A stretch of DNA of 14,425 bases, taken from positions 1-14,425 of the forward strand of contig CAZVRZ010000133.1 of NCBI GenBank assembly GCA_964629965.1. Reading direction: 5' to 3'. Source of the DNA: CAZVRZ01 sp964629965 (GTDB taxonomy: Bacteria > Chloroflexota > Anaerolineae > Anaerolineales > UBA4823). The notes beneath the pieces were generated by a model. It saw only the letters and a list, made by a program, of their open reading frames with translations. It made no database searches and was not told the DNA's origin. Made by a program: the position numbers and the translations under genes. Below are positions 6,479 to 14,385 of this stretch, in pieces (the first letter of the stretch is position 1; each line of letters opens with the position of its first letter).

Positions 6479-8764
6479 CAGGCTTTCGAGGGCCGCTCGC
6501 CGGTAATAAAGGCGAAAAGCCGCGCTTTCGGCAAGCAGACTCTTGAGTACGCCCTCGGTCGCGGCGGTATCCACCTGCGCATCGGGGATGCCCGGCTGGA
6601 AGCAAGCCCGGTTTCCTTCAAAACTCACCTGCACCAGGCCGCGCTGCATCAGCCAGAGGCAGCCGGCCTGCGCGGTAAAGACTCGCTGGGCGGTAGCCGC
6701 CGCCAGTTGTTCCAGTTCGACCTGGCCGGCATGCTGCTTGAGAGCATATTTCACCAGACCCGCCAGGCGCTTGAGAAAGGCTTCCATATCGTCCATGCCG
6801 GGGTCGTGTGCGAACAGGTAGAGCTTGCGGGGTTGGGCAGCCTGCAAGGCCAGGCGCAGTTCTGCCCGGCCGGGCGGTAGGCTCCAGATGGCCAATTCTG
6901 GTGAGGTTTCCAGGCCCAGGCGATCGCGGCTGGGAATGCCCGTTGGCGAACCGGCCTCGCACCACACCTGCACGTCGGCCTGGACAAGCTGCTGCAAAAT
7001 GGGCAGCGGAAAAGCCTGGTCGCGATGATCGACCAGGATGATCTGCGGCTGCGGAATAACGATGGCCTGGCCCGGGACCGGGCGCGCTTCCTGCCAGACT
7101 ACCTGCACGGCCTGCTGTCCCTGGAAGCTGTGGGCATGCAGGCTGTAAGCCAGGTCGAAGCGGCCCTGGGGCGTCTCCAGCCCGGCGCTTTGCCACCAGA
7201 TCACCTGTTGAGAACGCCCGCTTTCGTCAGACACGTTGACCAGCCGGTGCTCGCCGCCGCGTCCAACCTGGCGGACGCTTTCAACCTCCAGGCTGCGGCT
7301 GGCCAGCGTGAGCGGTGGATTGCCTGCGCCGAAGGGTGACAGGCGTTCGATGTCTTTGACCAGTTCCAGGTTGATCTCGGCCAGTGCCAACCAGGCGTCG
7401 ATGGCTAGGGTGGGCTCGATGTGCGCCGCGGCCAACTGCCGGCCCACTTCATCCGAGAGTCCCTGGCGGAAGGCAGGAATATTCTCCATAGCTAATGAAA
7501 GTCCAGCAGCCATCGGATGCCCGCCGAAGCCGTACAACAGGTTGGCTTGCGAGGCGATGGCCTGGCTGATGTTCACTCCCTCGATCGAACGGGCCGAGCC
7601 GCGCGCTGCTTCACCCGGCGGGGTGGTGAGCAAGATCACCGGCTTGTGATACAGTTCCACCAGCCGGCTGGCTACGATGCCGATCACGCCGCCGGGCCAG
7701 GAGGGGTGCGCCAACACCAACGCCTGCAGATCGAGCAGGCTGGGGTCTTTCTCGATCTGCGCCAGGGCAGCGTGCAGGATTTGATCGGTGAGCATCTGGC
7801 GGCGGGCGTTCAATCCTTCTAACTCGAGGGCGAAGAGCGTGGCGCGCGTGCGATCTTGGGTGGTAAAGAATTCGACGATCGGGTTGGCGTCGCCCAGGCG
7901 GCCCAGGGCGTTCAGGCGCGGCCCGATGACGAAGCCAATGTGTTCCTCCGATAAGCCCGCTGGGTTCAACTCGGCCTGTTCCATCAAGATACGCAAGCCC
8001 AGGCGCTCTGTATGGCGCAGCTCTGCCAGGCCGCGCTGCAAGAGGTAGCGCGTGTCGCCGCTGAGCGTGGCCACGTCGGCTACAATGCCCAGCGCCGCCA
8101 GGTCGAGCAGGGCCGCGCTTTCTGATGCTATGCCGGAGCGCTCGTACAGGGCTTCTGCCAGCTTATAAGCCACGCCCACGCCGGGCAACGTCCCCAACGG
8201 ATGTCCGGGTGGCAGGCGCTTGGGGTTGACGATGGCCTCGGCTTCCGGTAGTTCGGGCGGCAGGTCGTGGTGATCGGTGACCAGCACGCTCAGGCCGCGC
8301 TGGCGGGCATATGCCAGGGCGGCATGCGCCGTGATGCCGGTGTCGCAGGTCAGCAGCACGCGGGGCGCGCCTGCCAGGCATTTTTCGAGGGATGGCAAGT
8401 GTACACCGTGAGATTCTCTCTCGCGTACCGGAATATAATATTGCACCTGCCCGCCCAGCCGTCGCAAGGCCGATACCAGCAGCGTGGTGGCGGTCTGCCC
8501 GTCCACATCGAAGTCACCCCACACCAGAATCGTTTCCTGGCCGCGGATAGCTGCCAGCAAGCGTTCGGCGGCGTGTTCGAGATCTGGCAGCGCCTCGGGT
8601 GGGCTGGGAGTATACCATTCGGGATCGAGAAAGGCGCGCACTCGGGCCGGCTCGTCCAGGCCGCGGCGTTGCAAAGCCTGCGCCAGCAGGCGGTTATTTC
8701 CAACCAGTTCCAACAGTTCTGTGGAAAGGGGGACTTGCGATGGGTCGATCCAGCGGCGTTGCAT
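6473..8764 (-). CDS. recJ: Single-stranded-DNA-specific 5'-3' exonuclease RecJ
   Basis: A 763-residue RecJ that degrades single-stranded DNA from 5' ends in recombination and repair, using two metal ions in a DHH-phosphoesterase core. DHH motifs are visible: GDFDVDG at 83-89 (Asp85, Asp87), TCDTGI at 139-144 (Asp141), TDHHDL at 163-168 (Asp164, His165, His166) and GPRLNALGRLGDA at 281-293. The DHHA1 domain carries RGSARS at 388-393 and GGHPMAAG at 414-421. An OB-like region follows, then about 190 further residues beyond the minimal enzyme, so it is longer than E. coli RecJ (about 577). Motif III reads DTGI rather than the commoner DNGI, so Asp141 is kept. The start has AAAGG about 8 bases upstream, and the gene follows the nuclease gene by 11 bases. 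It is the last gene of a four-gene minus-strand operon of resection proteins. Confidence 0.95.
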   Translation of the reverse strand: MQRRWIDPSQVPLSTELLELVGNNRLLAQALQRRGLDEPARVRAFLDPEWYTPSPPEALPDLEHAAERLLAAIRGQETILVWGDFDVDGQTATTLLVSALRRLGGQVQYYIPVRERESHGVHLPSLEKCLAGAPRVLLTCDTGITAHAALAYARQRGLSVLVTDHHDLPPELPEAEAIVNPKRLPPGHPLGTLPGVGVAYKLAEALYERSGIASESAALLDLAALGIVADVATLSGDTRYLLQRGLAELRHTERLGLRILMEQAELNPAGLSEEHIGFVIGPRLNALGRLGDANPIVEFFTTQDRTRATLFALELEGLNARRQMLTDQILHAALAQIEKDPSLLDLQALVLAHPSWPGGVIGIVASRLVELYHKPVILLTTPPGEAARGSARSIEGVNISQAIASQANLLYGFGGHPMAAGLSLAMENIPAFRQGLSDEVGRQLAAAHIEPTLAIDAWLALAEINLELVKDIERLSPFGAGNPPLTLASRSLEVESVRQVGRGGEHRLVNVSDESGRSQQVIWWQSAGLETPQGRFDLAYSLHAHSFQGQQAVQVVWQEARPVPGQAIVIPQPQIILVDHRDQAFPLPILQQLVQADVQVWCEAGSPTGIPSRDRLGLETSPELAIWSLPPGRAELRLALQAAQPRKLYLFAHDPGMDDMEAFLKRLAGLVKYALKQHAGQVELEQLAAATAQRVFTAQAGCLWLMQRGLVQVSFEGNRACFQPGIPDAQVDTAATEGVLKSLLAESAAFRLYYRRAALESLL

Positions 8765-8775
8765 CTCTTGGCCTT

Positions 8776-9642
8776 TCAGAAAGCGATCTCACCGATCTGT
8801 TCCAAATCGAAGTCCAGCCCGGCTCCGTTTTCTTCCCATTCGGCTTCATCTTCCGCATCTGCCAGGTCGCCGGCGGAAGCGCCGCGGGCACACAGCGAAC
8901 GATAGATGCAGAAGCGGCAGCGCGTCTCGTCGGCGGTCAGGGCGAAGGCAGCTTCATCGTTCTGCCCGGCCAGGCGTTCGATCTGTTCCAACAGGCCGAG
9001 CAGGTATCGGCGGTCTGACTCGAATTGGCGAGCGGAATAGGGAATGCGTTCCGGCTGGTCAGGAAAACCGGCAAACCAATAGATCATTTCAATATCCTCG
9101 CCGGCGATCTCTTCCGGCTTCCTGTTCCCCTTGGCTGAAAGCTTCCCGCCAGCCAGTGCCAGCAGGAAGGAGTAGAGGCGCGTTTGCAGCCGCTCCACCA
9201 GCCAGGCGCGCCGGGGGCGCCGGCGGGACGTTTTCCAATCGTAGATCACCAGGCGTCCGTCTTTGTGTGCCTGGATGAGATCGTAATTGGCCGTCAGGCG
9301 AAACCGCTCCAGCATGGCCGATAGGCCATGTTCGGGCAGCGAGATGATCTGCGGCGTCTTCAGCGCGGGGCAAAAGTGGCAGAAATTATCCCACCAGCGG
9401 CTCAACTCTTCACCTGTGGCATAGGCAGCCAGCCGGTCGGCAGGAATCCCCAGCAGCGATTGGTGTATCATGCGGTGGAAGGTGGCTCCCTGTTCCATGA
9501 AGCGCTCATTCTCCAGGATTGGCTCGGCCTCGACGGCCGGCCAGGCAAGCTGCTGGATGTACCGCAGGTAGAAGCGCCGCGGGCAATCGTTGAAATCCTG
9601 CAGGCGGGCCTGCGAAAAATGGAAACCGGCTAGATGGCGCAT
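8776..9642 (-). CDS. Stand-alone Fe-S PD-(D/E)XK nuclease (AddB/Cas4-type nuclease domain)
   Basis: From the ATG at 9642 the protein has 288 residues and is essentially one RecB-family nuclease domain. Catalytic elements are His56 (GATFH), Asp121 (NYDLI) and Asp135-x-Lys137 (IYDWKTS), followed by the helix residues Gln153 and Tyr157 of the RecB QxxxY motif. Cys20 plus Cys242-x2-Cys245-x5-Cys251 reproduces the C-xn-C-x2-C-x5-C arrangement that holds the [4Fe-4S] staple in AddB. The frame is open upstream to 9843, but that part is a shadow of the helicase gene. The chosen ATG is preceded by AGGAG about 10 bases away and starts 5 bases after the helicase stop. The C-terminus (260-288) is acidic and low-complexity. 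It presumably supplies the cutting activity for the two neighbouring helicase-like subunits, which have no nuclease domain. Cas4 is less likely because no cas genes are present. Confidence 0.88.
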   Translation of the reverse strand: MRHLAGFHFSQARLQDFNDCPRRFYLRYIQQLAWPAVEAEPILENERFMEQGATFHRMIHQSLLGIPADRLAAYATGEELSRWWDNFCHFCPALKTPQIISLPEHGLSAMLERFRLTANYDLIQAHKDGRLVIYDWKTSRRRPRRAWLVERLQTRLYSFLLALAGGKLSAKGNRKPEEIAGEDIEMIYWFAGFPDQPERIPYSARQFESDRRYLLGLLEQIERLAGQNDEAAFALTADETRCRFCIYRSLCARGASAGDLADAEDEAEWEENGAGLDFDLEQIGEIAF

Positions 9643-9647
9643 GATCG

Positions 9648-11891
9648 TTACTGCTCCTGCCAAAAATTGTGCAAGGCCACCAGGGCTGCGGCCGGTTGGG
9701 CGGGCGTTTTCGAACGGCGGCCTGTGTTCCAGGTGATGATCAATTCTCGTTTGGCGCGCGTGATGCCCACGTACAGCAGGCGCAGGCGTTCGCGCACATA
9801 ATCCAGGCGCGCCTGCAAAGTGGCCTCGCCTTCCTGGTACCATTCGTCTTCTGCGCTCGAGACCAATGCTTTGAGCTGCGCCAGCGCCTCGGCCTCCAGG
9901 TTAAGCCCGTTGCGGATGAAATAGCGCTCGGCCATGAAGGTGTCTTGACCCTGCCCGGAAGGGAAATCGTAGTTGTTGACCGACATTAAGTACACGCGGT
10001 CCCATTCCAACCCCTTGGCTTTGTGCATGGTGGCTACCACGACAACGCCTTTGTATCGATCGGGATCGAAACCACTATCATCCTCAGAAAAACCCAGGAA
10101 ACGGCGCTCGTTCTTGGCGATCAGAGCCAGTTCCTCGGTCAACTGCGGCAGCCGCCAGCCGGGGTGCAGGTCGGCTGCCTGGCGCAGCAGCACGGCCAGC
10201 TTGTGAGCCACGGCCAGCTCGGCCGGCTCGCTGAGCAGGTCTTGTGAAAGGCCTAATACGATCTGATCGACCGGCAGCAGCGTAGAAGCCTGCCAGCGAC
10301 GCACCAGTTCGCGGAATTCCAGTAACTGCTCGAGAGCGATGGGATCATCTTCGAACTGCTGGCCGGCCAGCCAATCGATGCCGGGTGATGGCCAAAGGTA
10401 ATCTTCCACCCGCGGGCATTTGCGCAGCAGCTCTGCCTGACGCTCCAGGCGCGGTTTGGCGCTCTCATCCTGGCGGTCGTTTCGCCGCCAAACCTCATAT
10501 ACCCGGCTGAGCTTGCGGGGCGACTGCGGATCGGATAAGTAGCGCAGGATATGTGCCAGCGCTCCGGCTGAGAAACGTGTCGATGAAGAACTGCGCAGCA
10601 AGCTGTCGTTGAGGCGCACATTGCGCTTGCGCAGCGCATCCACCAGGTCGAAGGCGCGCTGGTTGCGCGGCGCCAACGCGGCCACGGTCTCCTCGGGATG
10701 CTCCGGGAGCCAGCGTGCCAGCGAATCGGCTACCGCTTCGATCTCTTCCTGCGGCGAGAACTTGCGCATGATCAATTGAATCCCGGCGGGTTGGTCGGGT
10801 GGATTGGGCTGGGGATCGCCGGGCGGGGTCAGCTCGATGGATGGCGGGGCGTGCAGCGCATCTCTTGCCTCGGGCGCCGGATGATCTGCCATCGTCCATC
10901 TTACCAGTTCGTTGGCCAGCCGGATGATGCTGGCGCTCGAGCGCCCTGATTCGGGCAGGTCCCTGGGTTCCACGCCGATGTCGTTCAGAAACTCGCGCAG
11001 ATATTTAGGGCTGGCGGTGGTGAAGGTTTCGTAGATGGCCTGGTTCGGGTCGCCGACGCGCACCCAGTTGCCCTGGGAGCCTGCGAGCAGACGCAAGATC
11101 TCTTCCTGCAGGCGGCTGGAATCCTGGGCCTCGTCTTCGAGAATGAAGGGCCAACGGGAACGCAAGCGCGCGACCAGGTCGCGGTCAGAGCGCAGCACTA
11201 CCAGCGCCAGGCGGATCAGATCGTCGAAATCTACCGCGCCGCGATAGGCCAGCGCACTCTGGTAATCGCGATACAGGTGCGCGCCCATCTCTGCCAGCGG
11301 CAGCGGCACAGGCAGCTGCTCGATCAGCGCTTCCAGGCGTTCCGGCGATATTTCTAAATCCTTTGCGGAACGGATGAAGTTGGCTGCGATACCCTGCACA
11401 AGGCCTGGTAACTGCTCGCGGCGCAGCCAATCGCGCTGGTTGTCATCCTCCGAGGCCAGGTAATCGTCCAACTCGTACGGGTGGGCGCGCAGCCAGGCGC
11501 GGGCGATGTCTTCCACCAGGCCGTTCGCTTCGCGCTCATCGATGATCTGGAAACGTTCGTCCAGCCCGGCCAATTCCGGCCGCTCGCGCACGATGTCGTG
11601 GGCCAGGCCGTGCAGGGTGCGCACCCGGTAACCCAGGTTGGCCAGCAGGCCGTGCCCTTGCATGAATTGGCTGACGCGCCCGTAAAAGGAATCGACCGCC
11701 GAATTGACCAGCGTGACCACCAGCACTTCCTGATCGTCTGCCAGTTCGCCGCGCGCCAGGATCTCCGCTGCCAAGAGCGACAGCGTCCAGGTTTTGCCGG
11801 CGCCGGGCACCGCCGAGATGCCCATGCGGCCGCGGCGGTATTTCAAGATCTCGGCCTGGCTGGGGCGCAGTTGGTAGTTCATATCTGCCAT
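9648..11891 (-). CDS. UvrD/PcrA/AddA-type superfamily 1A DNA helicase
   Basis: A 747-residue SF1A helicase expected to unwind duplex DNA in the 3'-5' direction using ATP. All core motifs are visible: Q-motif LRPSQAEIL (8-16), Walker A AVPGAGKT (27-34), motif Ia around 57-70, the VDFDDLI segment (220-226), motif II EDEAQDSS (252-259), motif III GDPNQAIYE (280-288), motif IV around SGRSSASI (315-322), motif V TMHKAKGLEWD (621-631) and motif VI LLYVGITRAKRE (705-716). It ends about 30 residues after motif VI, so it has no C-terminal RecB-type nuclease or Tudor-like tail, unlike AddA. The start ATG at 11891 has GAGGG about 8 bases upstream. A second in-frame ATG lies three codons in. It follows the AddB-like gene by 4 bases and precedes the Fe-S nuclease by 5, so the three form a tight translational unit. 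Confidence 0.93.
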   Translation of the reverse strand: MADMNYQLRPSQAEILKYRRGRMGISAVPGAGKTWTLSLLAAEILARGELADDQEVLVVTLVNSAVDSFYGRVSQFMQGHGLLANLGYRVRTLHGLAHDIVRERPELAGLDERFQIIDEREANGLVEDIARAWLRAHPYELDDYLASEDDNQRDWLRREQLPGLVQGIAANFIRSAKDLEISPERLEALIEQLPVPLPLAEMGAHLYRDYQSALAYRGAVDFDDLIRLALVVLRSDRDLVARLRSRWPFILEDEAQDSSRLQEEILRLLAGSQGNWVRVGDPNQAIYETFTTASPKYLREFLNDIGVEPRDLPESGRSSASIIRLANELVRWTMADHPAPEARDALHAPPSIELTPPGDPQPNPPDQPAGIQLIMRKFSPQEEIEAVADSLARWLPEHPEETVAALAPRNQRAFDLVDALRKRNVRLNDSLLRSSSSTRFSAGALAHILRYLSDPQSPRKLSRVYEVWRRNDRQDESAKPRLERQAELLRKCPRVEDYLWPSPGIDWLAGQQFEDDPIALEQLLEFRELVRRWQASTLLPVDQIVLGLSQDLLSEPAELAVAHKLAVLLRQAADLHPGWRLPQLTEELALIAKNERRFLGFSEDDSGFDPDRYKGVVVVATMHKAKGLEWDRVYLMSVNNYDFPSGQGQDTFMAERYFIRNGLNLEAEALAQLKALVSSAEDEWYQEGEATLQARLDYVRERLRLLYVGITRAKRELIITWNTGRRSKTPAQPAAALVALHNFWQEQ

Positions 11892-11895
11892 CGTC

Positions 11896-14073
11896 TCATC
11901 CCTCGCTCAGGCCTTGCAGCGTGCGTTGAAAAGCGCGCAGCAGCGGGCCGCGCTGCTCGTACCCCTGTTCGCCCAGCCCGCTCAATCCAAGATACAGCTT
12001 GTAGCGGCAGCGTTTGAGCAAGCCGGTTGCCAACCGGTAGAGCGCCGATTGGACGGCCCACACCTCATCTGCGTCTGTCCAGATGCGGCCGGCTTGCCAG
12101 GAGCGGCTGAGCACATAGGGGTGGGTCAGGGGCTGATAAAGACGCTCAGCCCAGCCGCGGCTGCCGGTATCCAGCCAGAATTGGACATCGACCGGGCGGT
12201 TGGTCATCAAGAAGGTGTAGGCTGGCGCCAGCAGTACGGCTTCGTCGGGCTGTTCTTGCCAACTGCGCACGTACTGAGCGGCGATCACCCCATCTTGCAG
12301 CATCTCGATGTATTCCCTGCCCAGCGGCGCATCCAGCGCAGCCAACGCCTCGCCGGCTGCCTGGCGGAATTTGTAAATGGATTCCATCAGGTTGGCAGTG
12401 ATCTCACCGGCAGAGTAGCGCAGGCCCAGCGTATGGAAGCCGTAGCCCGGCTGCGAGAGCAGCTCGCCGAACAGGCGGCTGAGGAAATGGTCGGGTTCTT
12501 CGGGCGCGTCCAGGCGGTAAGCCTCCAGCCAGGTGCGCAGGCCTTCGTAACGTTCGCCGAAAGTGAAGGTGATGCGCTCCTGCGTCTCCGCCGGCAGGCG
12601 GTCGAAGCTCTCCAACATGGGTAAGCCATCCTGGAGGTGGAAAACGCACTGCGCCAGGATCTGGGCGCGCACCGGGTCCAGCCCGGCGATGGATTGCACC
12701 AGCATGTTGGCGATATCGCCAGGGCTGGGCAGCAAGGGGAAGTTCGCAGGAGAGACTGCGCTGGGCAGCCAGGCAGGGTGGGCCAACATCATCAGGGTGA
12801 GCAGGCAGCGCGTAACGGGTTCCTCGCGCAGCGAGCGCGAAGGACGGTGTGAGCGGGTGGGGATGCGACGCGCTTCCAGGCGGTGCGACAGGGCAAAACG
12901 CAGCGCGTCTGACAGGAACGGCGAGAGCACGGCGATCTCGCCGGGCGGCGTGCCGCTTTCTACCAGGACCTGGATCTGGTCGGCGACCCAATCGAGCATG
13001 GCCGGGAAAAAGCGGTGCTCCTGGAATTCAAGCGCCAGCCGGGATTGGCCCACTGCCACCGGATCTGCTGCCTCGGTGAGGGCGGCAGGCTGGGGAGAGA
13101 GCGCCTGCCCAATGGCGGTTTGCAGCGCATCCACTGGCGGCGATTTCACCCAAGAGCCGGTGAAGCGCAGCGAGCGCCGGCAGGCCGCCTCCAGGCGCAG
13201 CGCCCCGTCTGGATCGGCGCCCAAAAAGCGGCGATAACCGGCCTCTTCGTCGTAGATGAGCAGGGCGGACTCGAAAGATGGCAGCCAATCGAGCAGCAGA
13301 TCGTGCGCCACGGGCGTGTCCTCTTCCAGGTTATCGACGATCAAATGCTGGAAAGATGAGCGCAGGTATTCCTGGCAGAGCGGCTCGGGCCAGATAAACT
13401 GGCGAAATATCTCGACTTGCAATGAAAAGTCGAGCAGGTTATGTTCCAGGCAGTGCCGGCGGAACAGGCTGGCGCAGCGCTGGGCATCTTCGTAAACGTT
13501 AGCCTGGCCCGGCTCGCCCGTCCAGGCTGCTTTCAGGCGCTCGCCGATCTCGAGATGAGAAAAGCCCACCACGGCGGCCTTGTTCAGGTTGTCGATGATC
13601 TGCGAATACAGGCGATTGCGCTCGATACGCACCGACTGGAACAGGCGCTCGCTCTCCAGCAGCGGGTATACCAGGTGAGCCATGTAATACTGGGTCGTCT
13701 CGAGCGTCAGGAAGATGGGCGCTTGGTCGGGTTGGGCGAAGCCTGCCGGCCCGCCGGCCAGCGGCCAATACAGCTCGAGCATGCGGCGCGCCAGCCCGCC
13801 CAAGGTGAGCTGGGCAGCCATCCCGCCGGACTGTCCGAATGGCGCGTCCAGGGCGGCGGCAAAGGGCAGCGCCAGGGTGCGCTGTGGCGTGAAGATCAAA
13901 ATGCTTTCGGCGGGAACGCCTTGTGACAGCAGGTGCAGCAGGCGCGCCACCGCGGCGGTGGTTTTGCCCGCGCCGGCCGGACCAGAGAGAAAAGCCGTTT
14001 CGCCAGGCGGCAGCCCGGCTGCCTGGAGCTGCTCGCCGGAAAGCGAGAAGGGAAAATAGGCACGGTAAGGCAT
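11896..14073 (-). CDS. AddB-like degenerate SF1 helicase-fold protein
   Basis: A 725-residue protein with a superfamily 1 helicase architecture in which later motifs have decayed. Walker A is intact (GPAGAGKTT at 31-39) and a motif-Ia-like ILIFTPQR is at 58-65. The motif II position reads LIVDNLEED (244-252) instead of DExQD, followed by LLIYDEEAGYRRFLGAD (271-287) at the motif III place. The region EIAVLSPFLSDALRFAL resembles motif IV. The motif V and VI positions near the C-terminus lack the usual TxHxxKGLEF and YVxxTRA residues, ending with LLKRCRYKLYLGLS. This pattern of ATP site kept and translocation motifs lost is that of AddB, but the C-terminal nuclease and cysteines of AddB are missing; they are instead encoded two genes downstream. 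The likely role is scaffold, end recognition or sequence sensing in a helicase-nuclease complex. It leads the four-gene operon. Sequence identity to named AddB is low by eye. Confidence 0.7.
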   Translation of the reverse strand: MPYRAYFPFSLSGEQLQAAGLPPGETAFLSGPAGAGKTTAAVARLLHLLSQGVPAESILIFTPQRTLALPFAAALDAPFGQSGGMAAQLTLGGLARRMLELYWPLAGGPAGFAQPDQAPIFLTLETTQYYMAHLVYPLLESERLFQSVRIERNRLYSQIIDNLNKAAVVGFSHLEIGERLKAAWTGEPGQANVYEDAQRCASLFRRHCLEHNLLDFSLQVEIFRQFIWPEPLCQEYLRSSFQHLIVDNLEEDTPVAHDLLLDWLPSFESALLIYDEEAGYRRFLGADPDGALRLEAACRRSLRFTGSWVKSPPVDALQTAIGQALSPQPAALTEAADPVAVGQSRLALEFQEHRFFPAMLDWVADQIQVLVESGTPPGEIAVLSPFLSDALRFALSHRLEARRIPTRSHRPSRSLREEPVTRCLLTLMMLAHPAWLPSAVSPANFPLLPSPGDIANMLVQSIAGLDPVRAQILAQCVFHLQDGLPMLESFDRLPAETQERITFTFGERYEGLRTWLEAYRLDAPEEPDHFLSRLFGELLSQPGYGFHTLGLRYSAGEITANLMESIYKFRQAAGEALAALDAPLGREYIEMLQDGVIAAQYVRSWQEQPDEAVLLAPAYTFLMTNRPVDVQFWLDTGSRGWAERLYQPLTHPYVLSRSWQAGRIWTDADEVWAVQSALYRLATGLLKRCRYKLYLGLSGLGEQGYEQRGPLLRAFQRTLQGLSEG

Positions 14074-14084
14074 AGATAACCTGA

Positions 14085-14090
14085 ATTATA
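14085..14090 (-). promoter_or_regulatory. Candidate -10 element of the resection operon
   Basis: The minus strand reads TATAAT, 11 bases before the ATG at 14073. Initiation about 7 bases downstream would leave a leader of only a few bases, so the transcript could be nearly leaderless. This agrees with the absence of a good Shine-Dalgarno sequence. The -35 position (ATGATC at a 17-base spacing) is poor. Confidence 0.35.
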
Positions 14091-14101
14091 TCAAGGATAA
14101 G

Positions 14102-14113
14102 ATGATCGATCAT
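14102..14113. promoter_or_regulatory. Perfect 12-bp palindrome, possible operator
   Basis: ATGATCGATCAT is its own reverse complement and covers the place where the -35 hexamer would lie relative to the TATAAT at 14085-14090. Such a dyad is suitable for a dimeric repressor or an activator replacing the weak -35. No known regulator consensus was recognised. Confidence 0.3.
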
Positions 14114-14130
14114 TCAATTTGAACGGCTGA

Positions 14131-14143
14131 CAGGGTAAACGCA
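14131..14143 (+). repeat. 13-bp direct repeat, copy 1
   Basis: CAGGGTAAACGCA here recurs exactly at 14386-14398. Downstream both copies continue into a similar A-rich stretch and a TAATT, so the similarity may extend to about 28 bases with mismatches. Confidence 0.55.
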
Positions 14144-14267
14144 TCTAAATGCTAATTGGCCGATAATCAATGGCTCAGCACATGAAAGCCCTGCGGGCCG
14201 GCAATGTGGGCGTGTTTTGGGGTAAAAAAGAGGAACGACTGAAACGACGAGGAACGAATATGGGAAT

Positions 14268-14309
14268 TCAGCAGTTGAGAGAGGGGAGGGGGTGGTGAGT
14301 GGTGGACAT
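14268..14309 (-). other. 13-codon mini-ORF with a good ribosome binding site
   Basis: The minus strand has AAAGGA (14318-14323), an 8-base spacing, then an ATG at 14309 and a frame MSTTHHPLPSLNC closed by TGA. The initiation signals are good, but the peptide is tiny and matches nothing recognised. It could be a leader peptide, the intact start of a lost gene, or chance. Confidence 0.2.
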
Positions 14310-14385
14310 GGGAGGTATCCTTTCTGCTGACAGCTATATCGTAGCACGGATGTTCTGTTTGCGCAAGGGGTGCTGCGCAGTTGGC

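Noticed and set aside
6348..6500. A rho-independent terminator between the convergent protease and recJ genes
   Set aside because: Only an imperfect GC-rich inverted pair around the recJ stop was found, without a T-tract on either strand.
8267..9278. Plus-strand frames of 212 and 264 codons opposite recJ and the nuclease gene
   Set aside because: They mirror the minus-strand genes, overlap each other, and encode Arg/Ser-rich low-complexity sequence. The motif-bearing minus-strand genes explain the region.
8776..9642. Cas4 of a CRISPR-Cas system
   Set aside because: The cysteine pattern alone would allow it, but no repeats or other cas genes are present and the neighbours are resection proteins, so an AddB-type nuclease fits better.
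9643..9843. An N-terminal extension of 67 residues on the Fe-S nuclease, making it 355 residues
   Set aside because: The extra part lies entirely inside the 3' end of the helicase gene, reads as Pro/Arg/Gly-rich shadow sequence, and the ATG at 9642 has a ribosome binding site and begins right where nuclease similarity starts.
11914..12624. A long plus-strand open frame of 236 codons opposite the AddB-like gene
   Set aside because: It is antisense to a long coding region with clear motifs, and its product is Gln/Arg/Ala-rich with no recognisable domain, as expected for shadow frames in GC-rich DNA.
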